Below, one piece after another: positions 13,590 through 22,104 of a stretch of DNA of 29,141 bases. How positions within the stretch are numbered: position 1 is the first letter of the stretch; each line of letters starts with the position of its first letter. Under the pieces are notes generated by a model, which was not told the DNA's origin, did not search any database, and was given only the letters and a program-made list of their open reading frames with translations. A program made the translations under genes and the position numbers. Source of the DNA: Dehalococcoidia bacterium CG2_30_46_19 (lineage in GTDB: Bacteria; Chloroflexota; Dehalococcoidia; GIF9; AB-539-J10); assembly GCA_001872925.1 (NCBI GenBank), contig MNYD01000069.1, positions 1 through 29,141 on the forward strand, in the 5' to 3' direction.

Positions 13590-14784
13590 CGACTGGCAAA
13601 AGCTGGCGGACAGGTTATTTCTAAACACCATAACCAGATTCCCCGTGACTTTAGTTCGTGGGGAAGGAGCCCGAGTATGGGATGACCAGGGCAAACAATA
13701 TCTTGATTTCGTCGGTGGCTGGGCCGTTAATAGTCTGGGACACTGCCATCCTGCTTTAGTAAACGCTCTGGAAGAACAGGCTAAAACGCTTATCCAGGCA
13801 TCCAACCAGTTTTATACCGTCCCGGCGATAAAGCTAGCCCAGCTTCTGGTGGAAAATAGCTGTCTTGACAGGGTTTTCTTCTGCAACAGCGGCACTGAGG
13901 CTAATGAAGGTGCGGTGAAGCTAGCTAGAAAATACGGCAAAATTCATCTCAAAGGTGCTTATGAAATTATCACGACCTATGGTTCCTTTCACGGCAGAAC
14001 ACTGGCTATGACTGCAGCTACAGGGCAACGTAAATTTCAGGACCCGTACACCCCTTTGCCTGACGGCTTCATAAACGTGGAGTATAACGACCTTGAAGCG
14101 ATAAAGAGAGCCACAAATGAGAGAACCTGCGGGGTAATGCTGGAGCCAATTCAGGGCGAAGGTGGAGTCAATGTGCCAGATGATGACTATCTTAAAAAGG
14201 TGGAGGATTGGTGTCACCAGAAAGGAATCCTGTTCATTTTAGACGAAGTTCAAACTGGAATTGGACGCACAGGAACCCTCTTTGCCTATGAGCAATATAA
14301 TGTCGAACCGGATATAATGACCTTAGCCAAGGGACTAGGAAGTGGCGTGCCAATTGGTGCCTTTTTAGCTAAAGAAAAAGCCTCGGTTTTCACTCCAGGT
14401 GAGCATGGCACCACCTTCGGCGGCAATCCATTGGTTTGCGCCGCCGCCTATGCTACCCTGAAATATATCATTGATAACGACATACCTGAAAAGGTTAACC
14501 GGGTAGGAAAGTATTTTATGACCGAATTAGAAACCCTGAAGCAGCAATTTGATTTTATTACCGAAGTAAGGGGCAAAGGACTCTTGATAGCTATGGAATT
14601 TGACCGCGAGATTGCTCAGGATGTGACTATGTCCTGCCTTAATAAAGGCTTGCTGATTAATAAACTAACGCCAAATGCTATCCGGTTTATACCTCCTCTT
14701 ATCATCACTGAAAAGGAGGTAGATGAAGCAGTCAACATTTTGAGAAATATTTTCAATGAGAAAGGAAAGAAATGGACAAAGTAG
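13576..14784 (+). CDS. argD: Acetylornithine aminotransferase
   Basis: ArgD is a PLP-dependent class III aminotransferase that converts N-acetylglutamate semialdehyde to N-acetylornithine. With the TTG start it has 402 residues. PLP contacts are visible: the phosphate-binding NSGTEANEGAVKLARKYG (about 104-121), SFHGRT (137-142), D223 in ILDEVQTGIGRTG, and the Schiff-base Lys252 in TLAKGLGSGVPIGA. HGTTFGGNPL follows. It overlaps argB by 14 bases at the start and argG by 13 bases at the end, so the three are probably translationally coupled. The family also includes succinyldiaminopimelate and ornithine aminotransferases; the argB/argG setting supports argD. Confidence 0.96.
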   Translation: MSQSNDWQKLADRLFLNTITRFPVTLVRGEGARVWDDQGKQYLDFVGGWAVNSLGHCHPALVNALEEQAKTLIQASNQFYTVPAIKLAQLLVENSCLDRVFFCNSGTEANEGAVKLARKYGKIHLKGAYEIITTYGSFHGRTLAMTAATGQRKFQDPYTPLPDGFINVEYNDLEAIKRATNERTCGVMLEPIQGEGGVNVPDDDYLKKVEDWCHQKGILFILDEVQTGIGRTGTLFAYEQYNVEPDIMTLAKGLGSGVPIGAFLAKEKASVFTPGEHGTTFGGNPLVCAAAYATLKYIIDNDIPEKVNRVGKYFMTELETLKQQFDFITEVRGKGLLIAMEFDREIAQDVTMSCLNKGLLINKLTPNAIRFIPPLIITEKEVDEAVNILRNIFNEKGKKWTK

Positions 14785-15974
14785 TATTAGCTTACAGCGG
14801 TGGCCTGGATACCTCAGTAGCTATAAAATGGATTAAAGACAAATATAGTATGGATGTCATCACTCTCACCGTAGATATAGGCAATGTGGCTGACCTCGAA
14901 GCTATCAGGCAGAAAGCACTTAAACTGGGGGCGATAAAGGCATTTGTAATCGATGCCAGAGAACCCTTCGTTAATTCCTTTGTCTTTCCTGCCCTTAAAG
15001 CCAATGCTATTTACGAAGGTCAATATCCTCTAGCCTCAGCTCTTGGTCGCCCCCTTATTGCTCAATTACTGGTCGAGACAGCCAAAAAGGAAAACGCCGT
15101 AGCAGTGGCTCACGGATGCACCGGCAAAGGTAACGACCAGGTTAGATTTGATGTGAGTGTGGCCGCCCTTGCTCCCAAACTCAGGATAATTGCTCCAGCC
15201 AGAGAGTGGAACATGACCCGAGAGCAAACAATTGAATATGCCCAAAGTCATAATATTCCCATCCCTATCACTGTAGCCAGCCCCTATTCCATCGATGAGA
15301 ACTTATGGGGCAGGAGCATCGAGTGCGGCGTTCTGGAAGACCCCTGGACTGAACCCCCTGACGATGTTTTCATCTGGACGAAGTCGCCCAATGAGGCACC
15401 GGACAAAGCTGATTACATCACCATAGGTTTCGACGAAGGAATACCAATAAGCATTGATGGGCAGCGACTGAGTGGCGTAGCACTTACCCAACAAGTCCAT
15501 GAGATAGCCAGTAGACACGGCGTGGGCAGGATTGACCATGTGGAAAACAGATTGGTAGGCATAAAGTCAAGGGAGATTTATGAAGCGCCGGCAGCCACCG
15601 TGCTGACCAAAGCTCATCAGGCACTGGAAGCAATAACCCTGTCCAAAGACCAGCTTCGTTTCAATAATATTGTGGCTAGCCAATATGCTGACCTTATCTA
15701 TAATGGGTTATGGTTCTCGGGACTCCGCCAGGATTTAGCCTGTTATGTGGATAGTTCCCAAAAATATGTTACTGGTGAAGTAAAGGTTAAACTTTATAAG
15801 GGCAATTGTCACATAGCGGGCAGAAAATCGCCTTACTCCCTCTACGATTATAGCTTAGCTACATATGACAAGGGCGATGCCTTTGACAAGAGTGCCTCCC
15901 CTGGCTTCATACATATCTGGGGGCTGCCAGTGAGAACTCAATCCCAAATCCAACCACGGGCACAACGAAGATAA
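14772..15974 (+). CDS. argG: Argininosuccinate synthase
   Basis: ArgG condenses citrulline and aspartate using ATP. The N-type ATP pyrophosphatase loop is AYSGGLDTS (7-15); AHGCTGKGNDQVRFDV (about 114-129), REWNMTREQTIEYA and SPYSIDENLWGRSIECG are family hallmarks. Length 400 is usual. The last dozen residues (RTQSQIQPRAQRR) look unconserved. AAGGAAAG lies 4 bases before the ATG. The TAA stop abuts the argH ATG with no base between. argF and argC, which supply citrulline and the acetylated semialdehyde, are not in the window. Confidence 0.98.
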   Translation: MDKVVLAYSGGLDTSVAIKWIKDKYSMDVITLTVDIGNVADLEAIRQKALKLGAIKAFVIDAREPFVNSFVFPALKANAIYEGQYPLASALGRPLIAQLLVETAKKENAVAVAHGCTGKGNDQVRFDVSVAALAPKLRIIAPAREWNMTREQTIEYAQSHNIPIPITVASPYSIDENLWGRSIECGVLEDPWTEPPDDVFIWTKSPNEAPDKADYITIGFDEGIPISIDGQRLSGVALTQQVHEIASRHGVGRIDHVENRLVGIKSREIYEAPAATVLTKAHQALEAITLSKDQLRFNNIVASQYADLIYNGLWFSGLRQDLACYVDSSQKYVTGEVKVKLYKGNCHIAGRKSPYSLYDYSLATYDKGDAFDKSASPGFIHIWGLPVRTQSQIQPRAQRR

Positions 15975-17315
15975 ATGTTACAAGGTAAAAACAAGCTAAC
16001 AATAAATTACACTGCCTCTATTCCTTTTGACCAGCGGTTATATCGCCAGGACATCAAAGGCAGCATCGCCCATGCCAGCATGCTGGCAAAGCAAGGAATA
16101 ATAACTGAGAGCGACGCTAAAGCGATAATCAAGGGGCTTAATTCTATTCGTGAGGAAATCGAGCAGGGCAAATTCCCATTCAGCACTGAGCTTGAAGATA
16201 TACACATGAATATCGAAGCCAGGCTATTCGAGAAGATAGGCGATGTAGCCGGTAAGCTTCACACCGCCCGTTCCCGAAATGACCAGGTGACTTTAGATAT
16301 GCGACTCTTCCTTAAAGAGGAGATTCCAAAAACTATAGACACCATAAAAGCCCTGCAATCCTCCCTTGTGGAACTAGCTGAAGTAAACAAAGAAGTCATC
16401 ATGCCTGGCTATACCCATCTGCAGCAAGCCCAGCCAGTCCTTCTGGCTCACCATCTGCTGGCTTACTTTGAAATGTTCCAGCGAGATAAAGAAAGATTCT
16501 CTGATTGTCTGAAACGCACCGATGTCTTACCTTTAGGCAGCGGAGCTCTAGCTGGAGTAGCTTACCCCGTAGACCGTCAATTTCTGGCTCAAGAACTGGG
16601 ATTCAGCGAGATAAGCAATAACAGCATCGACGCCGTTTCCGACAGAGACTTTGTGGTGGAATTCCAGGCAGCTGCTGCCTTAACCATGATGCATATTTCC
16701 CGACTGGCTGAGGAGATTGTTCTATGGTCGTCTAGTGAGTTTGGCTTCATAGAGATTGGCAAAGACTTCACCACAGGCTCAAGCATTATGCCTCAAAAGA
16801 AGAATCCTGATGTCGCCGAGCTAGCCAGGGGCAAGACAGGACGGATATATGGAAATCTAATGTCCATCATCACCACTATGAAAGGTTTGCCATTAGCCTA
16901 TAACCGAGATATGCAAGAGGATAAACAGGGACTTTTTGATACCTTAGATACTTTGCATTCCACCTTAGAAATATTTGCTGAAATGCTGAAGACAATCAAA
17001 GTCAATACCAGGCGTGTCCGTGAGGCTATTAAAGATTACATTCTAGCTACCGATTTAGCCGACTATCTGGTGAAGAAAGGCATGCCATTCCGGGAGGCAT
17101 ATAGTGTGGTGGCTAAACTCAGCGAATATGCTATTAATAAGGGCAAGAACTTCCGAGAGCTTAGCTTAAAGGAATACGACAAGTTCTCCCCTCTCTTTAC
17201 CGAAGACGTATATAATATAACTCTGGAATCATCCATAGCCGCTCGAAATGTCATCGGGGGCACTTCCCCACAACAAGTAGAGCAGGCGCTGAAAAAAGCA
17301 AGGGAATCTATATAA
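15975..17315 (+). CDS. argH: Argininosuccinate lyase
   Basis: ArgH splits argininosuccinate to arginine and fumarate. The fumarase/aspartase signature GSSIMPQKKNP is at 268-278 with the catalytic Ser269, and His148 is in YTHLQQAQPV; HTARSRNDQVTLDMRLFL (96-113) is typical. The protein has 446 residues, and the N-terminus is short. The usual opening with a WGGRF block is missing and the chain enters the family near TASIPFDQRLYRQDI. No upstream extension is possible because the in-frame codon before the ATG is the argG stop. Last gene of the arginine operon; the next three genes are a restriction-modification island. Confidence 0.97.
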   Translation: MLQGKNKLTINYTASIPFDQRLYRQDIKGSIAHASMLAKQGIITESDAKAIIKGLNSIREEIEQGKFPFSTELEDIHMNIEARLFEKIGDVAGKLHTARSRNDQVTLDMRLFLKEEIPKTIDTIKALQSSLVELAEVNKEVIMPGYTHLQQAQPVLLAHHLLAYFEMFQRDKERFSDCLKRTDVLPLGSGALAGVAYPVDRQFLAQELGFSEISNNSIDAVSDRDFVVEFQAAAALTMMHISRLAEEIVLWSSSEFGFIEIGKDFTTGSSIMPQKKNPDVAELARGKTGRIYGNLMSIITTMKGLPLAYNRDMQEDKQGLFDTLDTLHSTLEIFAEMLKTIKVNTRRVREAIKDYILATDLADYLVKKGMPFREAYSVVAKLSEYAINKGKNFRELSLKEYDKFSPLFTEDVYNITLESSIAARNVIGGTSPQQVEQALKKARESI

Positions 17316-17353
17316 ATGGTGCAAAAAGGAGATTATTTTAGAGAGGGATAACA

Positions 17354-18811
17354 ATGTCAGTCACAATGTCGCTGCAAGATTTTCTAGGTCGACTCAAGGG
17401 AGTATATAAGAGCATAGACTTAAGAATTGCTGCTGCGAAAGCTGACAATGCTTGGCAAAACGCTCTGACAGTTGTGCGTTTTTCATACAAGGAGCCAAAA
17501 GAGGTTGAAAATCAACAGGAGGAGCTTGAGGGCAATTGGGGGAAGGTTAAAACCGAAAATTTCAGGATCGAATTTCTAGCAAGGCCCATTGACAAGCTAA
17601 GCGTTCTATGTAAACAACTCAACCAAGGTAGACTCGAAGCTCGTGAGATTAACGCCGAATTTGGGCGGAGCATTGACCTGCTTTCACTTAAGGGTAGATT
17701 TGATAATTACGGGCAGACAAGAAGGGAGAGCCATTCATGGCCATGTTTTGAAGCGCTCAATGGTGAGCATTGCCGCCTCCTTGACGAAGAACAGTTCCAA
17801 GCGGAGGTAAAGTCTCAAACTCTTCTTGATCCCTATACGCTGATATCTGAGCTACTTGAGGTAGACTTCGCTTCACATATATCATTAGACTTAATTGTGG
17901 CTGCTCCCTTCTACGCTGCCATTAAAAATGTCGACTTTGGGGAACAAAGATGCAAGATACAGGTTAAATTCCACAAAGATATAAAGACCTTAGCAGTTAG
18001 TGCCATTGTGCGGAGAGGTGATCGGGAAAACACCCCCCTTAGAGATAAAGCTCGCTCCACAATAGATTTAGAGGAAGCCGAAGAACTAGACGAATATATG
18101 AGACTCTGGACAAAACAACATAATTTGTTAGAGGCAACACCTGCTGACTATCTGTCCGTAAATCTGATACAAACAGAACCGACTGCCCTAGATATTGAGA
18201 AGCCATCCTTTCCTACGCAGATAAGTCGGCTTCTAGAATCAAAGAGACCTGAGAAAGCTCCGTTAGTGGCAGCTTGTCGTCGGTTCCTTACTGAAGACGA
18301 GCTTGAGCAGTATCTTACCAAGACTGTTAAAGCTCCTTCGCCATATAAGGAAGGCAAGAAGGATGCAAGCGCTACTTTTGAGCTTGCAGTAGCGTGGCTT
18401 TTGGGCCTTTGCGGCTTTAATATTGTTTGGCTCGGCCAAACCAAACATGAAACACTGAAGGAAGACAAAGTAACACGCTTTAGCATAGATATGTTGGCTT
18501 CCCATCAGGAAAGCAAAAGTTTGTTGCTCTTGGTAGGTTGCACAATTGGCAGCCCTAACAACAAGGATATTGATAGTCTTAAGTCTGTCCACAGGATATT
18601 GCAGGACGAAGTCTTTAAAGATACTCAGGTTCAAGTAAAGCCCTTTGTTTTCTCCGCAGCACCAGACTTAAGCGATAAGGAAAGGGATGGTGTTAAAGTG
18701 CTTGACGGAGGTGATATTAGGGGTATCTTAAACTATGTGAGACAAGGCCAAATACAGCGCGCCTTAAACGAATATTTCGGTCACGAGCTAGGCTTTAAGA
18801 TAGGGTCATGA
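17354..18811 (+). CDS. Unknown protein with nuclease-like C-terminal region, first gene of the restriction-modification island
   Basis: A 485-residue protein that I cannot assign to a named family. Residues 1-330 are helical and charged, with no motif recognised. Residues 340-460 look like a PD-(D/E)XK nuclease core: FELAVAWLLGLCGFNIVWLG (342-361, with Glu343), IDM (378-380, Asp379), then the strand LLLLVGCTIGS (390-400) where related nucleases have ECT or ECK. Here Gly395 replaces the catalytic Glu, so the site may be inactive or rebuilt. A strand-rich tail VKPFVFSAAPD follows. The TGA stop is 3 bases before a short open frame leading into the methyltransferase. It is likely a part of the restriction-modification operon or a linked defence gene. 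GAGAGGGA precedes the ATG. Confidence 0.75.
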   Translation: MSVTMSLQDFLGRLKGVYKSIDLRIAAAKADNAWQNALTVVRFSYKEPKEVENQQEELEGNWGKVKTENFRIEFLARPIDKLSVLCKQLNQGRLEAREINAEFGRSIDLLSLKGRFDNYGQTRRESHSWPCFEALNGEHCRLLDEEQFQAEVKSQTLLDPYTLISELLEVDFASHISLDLIVAAPFYAAIKNVDFGEQRCKIQVKFHKDIKTLAVSAIVRRGDRENTPLRDKARSTIDLEEAEELDEYMRLWTKQHNLLEATPADYLSVNLIQTEPTALDIEKPSFPTQISRLLESKRPEKAPLVAACRRFLTEDELEQYLTKTVKAPSPYKEGKKDASATFELAVAWLLGLCGFNIVWLGQTKHETLKEDKVTRFSIDMLASHQESKSLLLLVGCTIGSPNNKDIDSLKSVHRILQDEVFKDTQVQVKPFVFSAAPDLSDKERDGVKVLDGGDIRGILNYVRQGQIQRALNEYFGHELGFKIGS

Positions 18812-18813
18812 AT

Positions 18814-18873
18814 ATGAACACCAATAGAATTGGACATTTAGAAGGATACACGATAGTAGAAACTCAAAAGTGA
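18814..18873 (+). CDS. Possible 19-codon leader ORF before the methyltransferase
   Basis: ATG 18814 opens a frame for MNTNRIGHLEGYTIVETQK and stops at TGA 18871-18873, overlapping the GTG proposed for the methyltransferase as GTGA. It starts 3 bases after the stop of the preceding gene. It could couple translation along the operon, or be the real N-terminus of the methyltransferase separated by a frameshift. No homologue is recognised and it has no good ribosome site of its own. Confidence 0.25.
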   Translation: MNTNRIGHLEGYTIVETQK

Positions 18874-20213
18874 AAGCAAACGTAAGGCAGCTGAACTTAT
18901 TCCCCACCATAGAAAGGGGGCAATTAGAGGGAAAATACTCCTCTTTGATAAAGGAAAGACTTGATTTTCGCTCATTTCTCGGATTCAGGCTTAATAAAGC
19001 AGAGCCCATCTTCAGATGGTTCAGGTTTAAGGAAGCTTTCTCTGGGCGGCTTGTTGAGGAAATATTAACTAATGAGTGGAAGCTCCCCCCCGATTCTTTA
19101 ATCTTTGACCCATTTGCTGGCTGTGGGACTACTTTGCTTACTTGTCAGCAGTCGGGGTATCCAGCTATCGGGATTGACATTTTACCTATAGCCGTCTTCG
19201 CCAGTAAAGTGAAGCTACATGCTGAATATGATTTGGATGAATTGAGGAGAACTGCTGATGAACTCCGAAGCAAGCCTTTCTCCTCCACAGGTAAATCCTT
19301 CCCAAGAATTCGAATTATTGACCTCGCTCTCCCTCAAGAAGCCCAAGAGAAGCTTCTCTTTTACCGGGAGCAAATATCGAATATTCAAGAACCTTCAATT
19401 CGTGATTTCTTAATGCTAGGGCTTTTAACAAGCATTGAGGAAGCCAGCTATACCTCTAAAGACGGACAATTCCTGAGACTTGTAGAAAGGCCGCCACAAT
19501 CGGTTGAGGCGATTTTTGAAAGTAAACTAGAGGAGATGCTTGCTGATTTAAACAAACTTGATGGAACGAAACAGGGGTCTAAAACTCAGATTTTCCTAGG
19601 AGATGCTCGCAGGCTTCCTATTCAAGCTCTGAGATATAAAGGCAAGGTATCAGGAATCATTACTTCTCCTCCTTACCTAAATAGGTATGACTACTCTAGG
19701 ACTTACGCTTTAGAACTGTGTTTACTCTACAATGAGCAAGGAGAGCCGTGGGTTAAAGACTTTGAAGGCCTCAAAAATATCCGTCATAGCCTGCTTCGCT
19801 CTCATATTGAGTCATCGCCCACTCCCACCAATTCAGTAAAAGTCCCTGCTCTGGAAGAAGTGTTAAATTGCCTTGAATTAAAACAGCTTAATAACCCTCG
19901 TATTCCTATAATGATTGAAGGCTACTTTGAGGACATGAATCTAGCAACTCGGGAGATGGCAAAGATGCTTAAGCCTGGAGGGTTAGTTGCTTTAGTGGTA
20001 GATAACGTCCGATTTGAAGGAGAATTGATCCCCGTTGATTTAATCCTCTGTGAGATAGCAGCGAAGCATAAATTAAAGGCTCTTGAAGTTAGAGTAACAA
20101 GATATAAAGGGAATAGCTCTCAGCAGATGGGACGGTATGGAAGAGTTCCAGTGCGAGAAAGTATAGTTTTCTGGCAGAAGGAAATTCCCGGAGGGAATGA
20201 TGACCTCTCCTAA
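18870..20213 (+). CDS. Site-specific DNA methyltransferase (amino-methylating type)
   Basis: A 447-residue DNA methyltransferase of the N4-cytosine/N6-adenine type. Motif I, FDPFAGCGTTLL (79-90), binds S-adenosylmethionine; motif IV, ITSPPYLNRYDYSRTYALEL (264-283), is the catalytic TSPPY. MLKPGGLVALVVDN follows near the C-terminus. TSPPY is common in, but not unique to, N4-cytosine enzymes. The GTG start at 18870 has no clear ribosome site nearby (GAAGGA is over 20 bases upstream), so translation may depend on the short upstream frame. It overlaps the endonuclease gene by 17 bases. Together they form a type II restriction-modification pair in which this enzyme would protect the host sites. 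Confidence 0.93.
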   Translation: MKANVRQLNLFPTIERGQLEGKYSSLIKERLDFRSFLGFRLNKAEPIFRWFRFKEAFSGRLVEEILTNEWKLPPDSLIFDPFAGCGTTLLTCQQSGYPAIGIDILPIAVFASKVKLHAEYDLDELRRTADELRSKPFSSTGKSFPRIRIIDLALPQEAQEKLLFYREQISNIQEPSIRDFLMLGLLTSIEEASYTSKDGQFLRLVERPPQSVEAIFESKLEEMLADLNKLDGTKQGSKTQIFLGDARRLPIQALRYKGKVSGIITSPPYLNRYDYSRTYALELCLLYNEQGEPWVKDFEGLKNIRHSLLRSHIESSPTPTNSVKVPALEEVLNCLELKQLNNPRIPIMIEGYFEDMNLATREMAKMLKPGGLVALVVDNVRFEGELIPVDLILCEIAAKHKLKALEVRVTRYKGNSSQQMGRYGRVPVRESIVFWQKEIPGGNDDLS

Positions 20214-21189
20214 AGAAATAGCTCAGACCCAATACAGCTTGAGAGCTTTTTTCTTTTACCGTGCTCGCAAAACATTTCGAACTCTATGTGAGCTTGTAGA
20301 GAAAACTGACTTCACAAAATATGATTGGAGTCATTTTCAGGAACTGGGTATTTCTAAGCCGAGTTGGAAATATATTCAAAAGAACAAAATCCATCCTTCT
20401 TTGATTTTCTGTCATCCTCAGCTTATTATGGATACCCCTGTTTTGGTAGGATATTATCGCTCTCTGGCTCTATTACCTCAGAAGGGACTGGGAAGACTTG
20501 CTTTTAGCACTAAAAGCCTCGAGGAGGGGGAAAAACGAAGTTTATCCAAGATTAAAGCCACGCAAATTTCAAAAGTAATTAATAACCTTATCAGCTCACT
20601 TATAGATAGTGATCCAAACTTCTCCGTTGAAGAGATACGGTTAGCGGCTCAAGCAAACTTAGGAACGCAGATTAATGGCTCTTGGCGAAATGAGATAGGA
20701 AACGAAGGAAGCCGACGCGTTCATGCGATTATACTGAAGCATTTCTTGGACAAGACTCAAATTTTAGAGATTATCCTGAAAGATGGTACTATTGCCCCTC
20801 CTGCTAGAATTCCCGCTTCAGTTGACGATGTTGCAGGTCTTAAGCTTGTGAATGGATATAAAGTTCTTTTTGGCACTGAACCGGATATATCTATTCGGAA
20901 TCCTCAAGGTGTGTTAGAAGGAGCGATAGAGATAAAAGCCGGGTTAGATCCAGCAGGAGCGTTAGAAAGATATGGAGCAGCAAAGAAGTCCTTTGACAAA
21001 GCTTTGAGTGAGAACAAAGCTGCTATAACCTTTTACGTCGCCAGTTCCCCTATGCTTACCGCTGCTGTTATGGATGCTATAGCCGGTGATCGGCTGGTTA
21101 GGAAAGAGTTTAACTTAACCGAGATCTTTGTTAATGATACGGCAAGGGAAGAATTCTTAAAGGATTTTGACTGGGTGAGTCATTTGTAA
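20197..21189 (+). CDS. Type II restriction endonuclease, XcyI-like
   Basis: A 330-residue protein resembling the XcyI family of type II restriction enzymes, whose founding member cuts CCCGGG; the family match is from memory of overall pattern and length. A PD-(D/E)XK active site is visible: Asp230 in TEPDIS, then Glu245 and Lys247 in GAIEIKAGLDPAGALERYG. A conserved-looking block GTQINGSWRNEIGNEGSRR (156-174) precedes it. Either ATG 20197 or ATG 20200 could be the start; GGAGG (20190-20194) is better spaced for the second. The overlap with the methyltransferase lets host protection be made first. The recognition sequence cannot be stated from this window. Confidence 0.82.
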   Translation: MMTSPKEIAQTQYSLRAFFFYRARKTFRTLCELVEKTDFTKYDWSHFQELGISKPSWKYIQKNKIHPSLIFCHPQLIMDTPVLVGYYRSLALLPQKGLGRLAFSTKSLEEGEKRSLSKIKATQISKVINNLISSLIDSDPNFSVEEIRLAAQANLGTQINGSWRNEIGNEGSRRVHAIILKHFLDKTQILEIILKDGTIAPPARIPASVDDVAGLKLVNGYKVLFGTEPDISIRNPQGVLEGAIEIKAGLDPAGALERYGAAKKSFDKALSENKAAITFYVASSPMLTAAVMDAIAGDRLVRKEFNLTEIFVNDTAREEFLKDFDWVSHL

Positions 21190-21202
21190 GCTTTTTAGCG
21201 AA

Positions 21203-21868
21203 ATGAAAACTAAGGTTAAATTAGCGCCATCAATTCTTAGTGCTGATTTTGCTCGGCTTGGCGAGCAAGTTGCCGAGGCTACCAGAGCAGGCGCTGATTA
21301 TATTCACATCGACGTTATGGATGGTCATTTTGTGCCTAACATCTCCATTGGTATTCCCATAATAGCTTCCCTTCACTCCTGGACCAACCTACCGTTAGAT
21401 GTCCACCTCATGATACAACACCCTGAACGCTGTATTTCCCAATTTGCTAAATCCGGCGCTGATATAATCACCATCCATGTCGAAGCTTGTTCATCTCTTC
21501 ACCGGGTGATTCACTCAATAAAGGAATTAAACGTAAAAGCTGGAGTAGCGTTAAATCCCGCTACCACATTAACTTCTGTAGAGGAAATTATCCCCTACGT
21601 TGATTTGATTCTGATTATGAGTGTTGAACCTGGCTATGGAGGACAGAGTTTCATCCCATCATCGCTGGACAAGATATCGAGGTTACGCAAAATGCTGGAT
21701 AACAAAAAGAGCAACGCTGAACTCGAGGTTGACGGCGGCATCACCATTGATAATGCAACGAGCATAGTCCAAGCTGGAGCCGATGTCCTGGCAATTGGAA
21801 GCAGTATATTTAACGCCAAAAAGGGAATAAGCCAGGCAATGCAAATGTTTAGAAAGGCGGTAAGTTAG
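21203..21868 (+). CDS. rpe: Ribulose-phosphate 3-epimerase
   Basis: Rpe interconverts ribulose 5-phosphate and xylulose 5-phosphate in the pentose phosphate pathway. The 221-residue TIM barrel shows LAPSILSADFARLG (7-20), IHIDVMDGHFVPN (34-46), LDVHLMI with metal His, MSVEPGYGGQSFIPSS and EVDGGITIDNA with the catalytic Asp. The family length is normal. The ribosome site is poor. It directly follows the restriction endonuclease by 13 bases and may be read from that operon. Its 3' end overlaps that of rpmB on the opposite strand by 4 bases. Confidence 0.97.
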   Translation: MKTKVKLAPSILSADFARLGEQVAEATRAGADYIHIDVMDGHFVPNISIGIPIIASLHSWTNLPLDVHLMIQHPERCISQFAKSGADIITIHVEACSSLHRVIHSIKELNVKAGVALNPATTLTSVEEIIPYVDLILIMSVEPGYGGQSFIPSSLDKISRLRKMLDNKKSNAELEVDGGITIDNATSIVQAGADVLAIGSSIFNAKKGISQAMQMFRKAVS

Positions 21869-22047
21869 CGTGCTTCCTTATACTGGGTGCGCAAGCAACG
21901 GGTGCAGATATTTACTTTTCCCTTTTTGCCATTTATTATAATAGTAGCGCGATGGACATTAGGCAGCCAGCGTCGCTTGGTATGCCGCTTGGAATGGCTT
22001 ACACTATTACCAGAATGAGCTCTTTTCCCACAAATATCACATTTCAT
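21865..22047 (-). CDS. rpmB: 50S ribosomal protein L28
   Basis: A 60-residue L28 of the zinc-binding (C+) type: CDIC (C3, C6) near the start and CTRC (C48, C51) near the end. HSKRHTKRRWLPNV (18-31) is the typical rRNA-binding stretch. AGGTGGAG lies 9 bases before the ATG. It is divergent from fakA across a 57-base gap, an arrangement seen in many bacteria with rpmB next to a DAK/FakA gene. It converges tail to tail on rpe, with the two stops sharing four bases and no terminator visible between them. Confidence 0.97.
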   Translation of the reverse strand: MKCDICGKRAHSGNSVSHSKRHTKRRWLPNVHRATIIINGKKGKVNICTRCLRTQYKEAR

Positions 22048-22104
22048 AAGATACTCTCCACCTTTCTATCTTACCTTGTATAATGATGTTATCATAATAC
22101 TTAT

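Noticed and set aside
20197..21189. Deducing the recognition site from CCCGGG occurrence in the window
   Set aside because: CCCGGG occurs several times here, but a protected host keeps its sites, so this neither supports nor excludes XcyI-like specificity.
22048..22104. A firm promoter call for fakA at TATAAT 22079-22084
   Set aside because: No acceptable -35 sequence lies at the right distance and the region is only 57 bases, so it is mentioned only under fakA.
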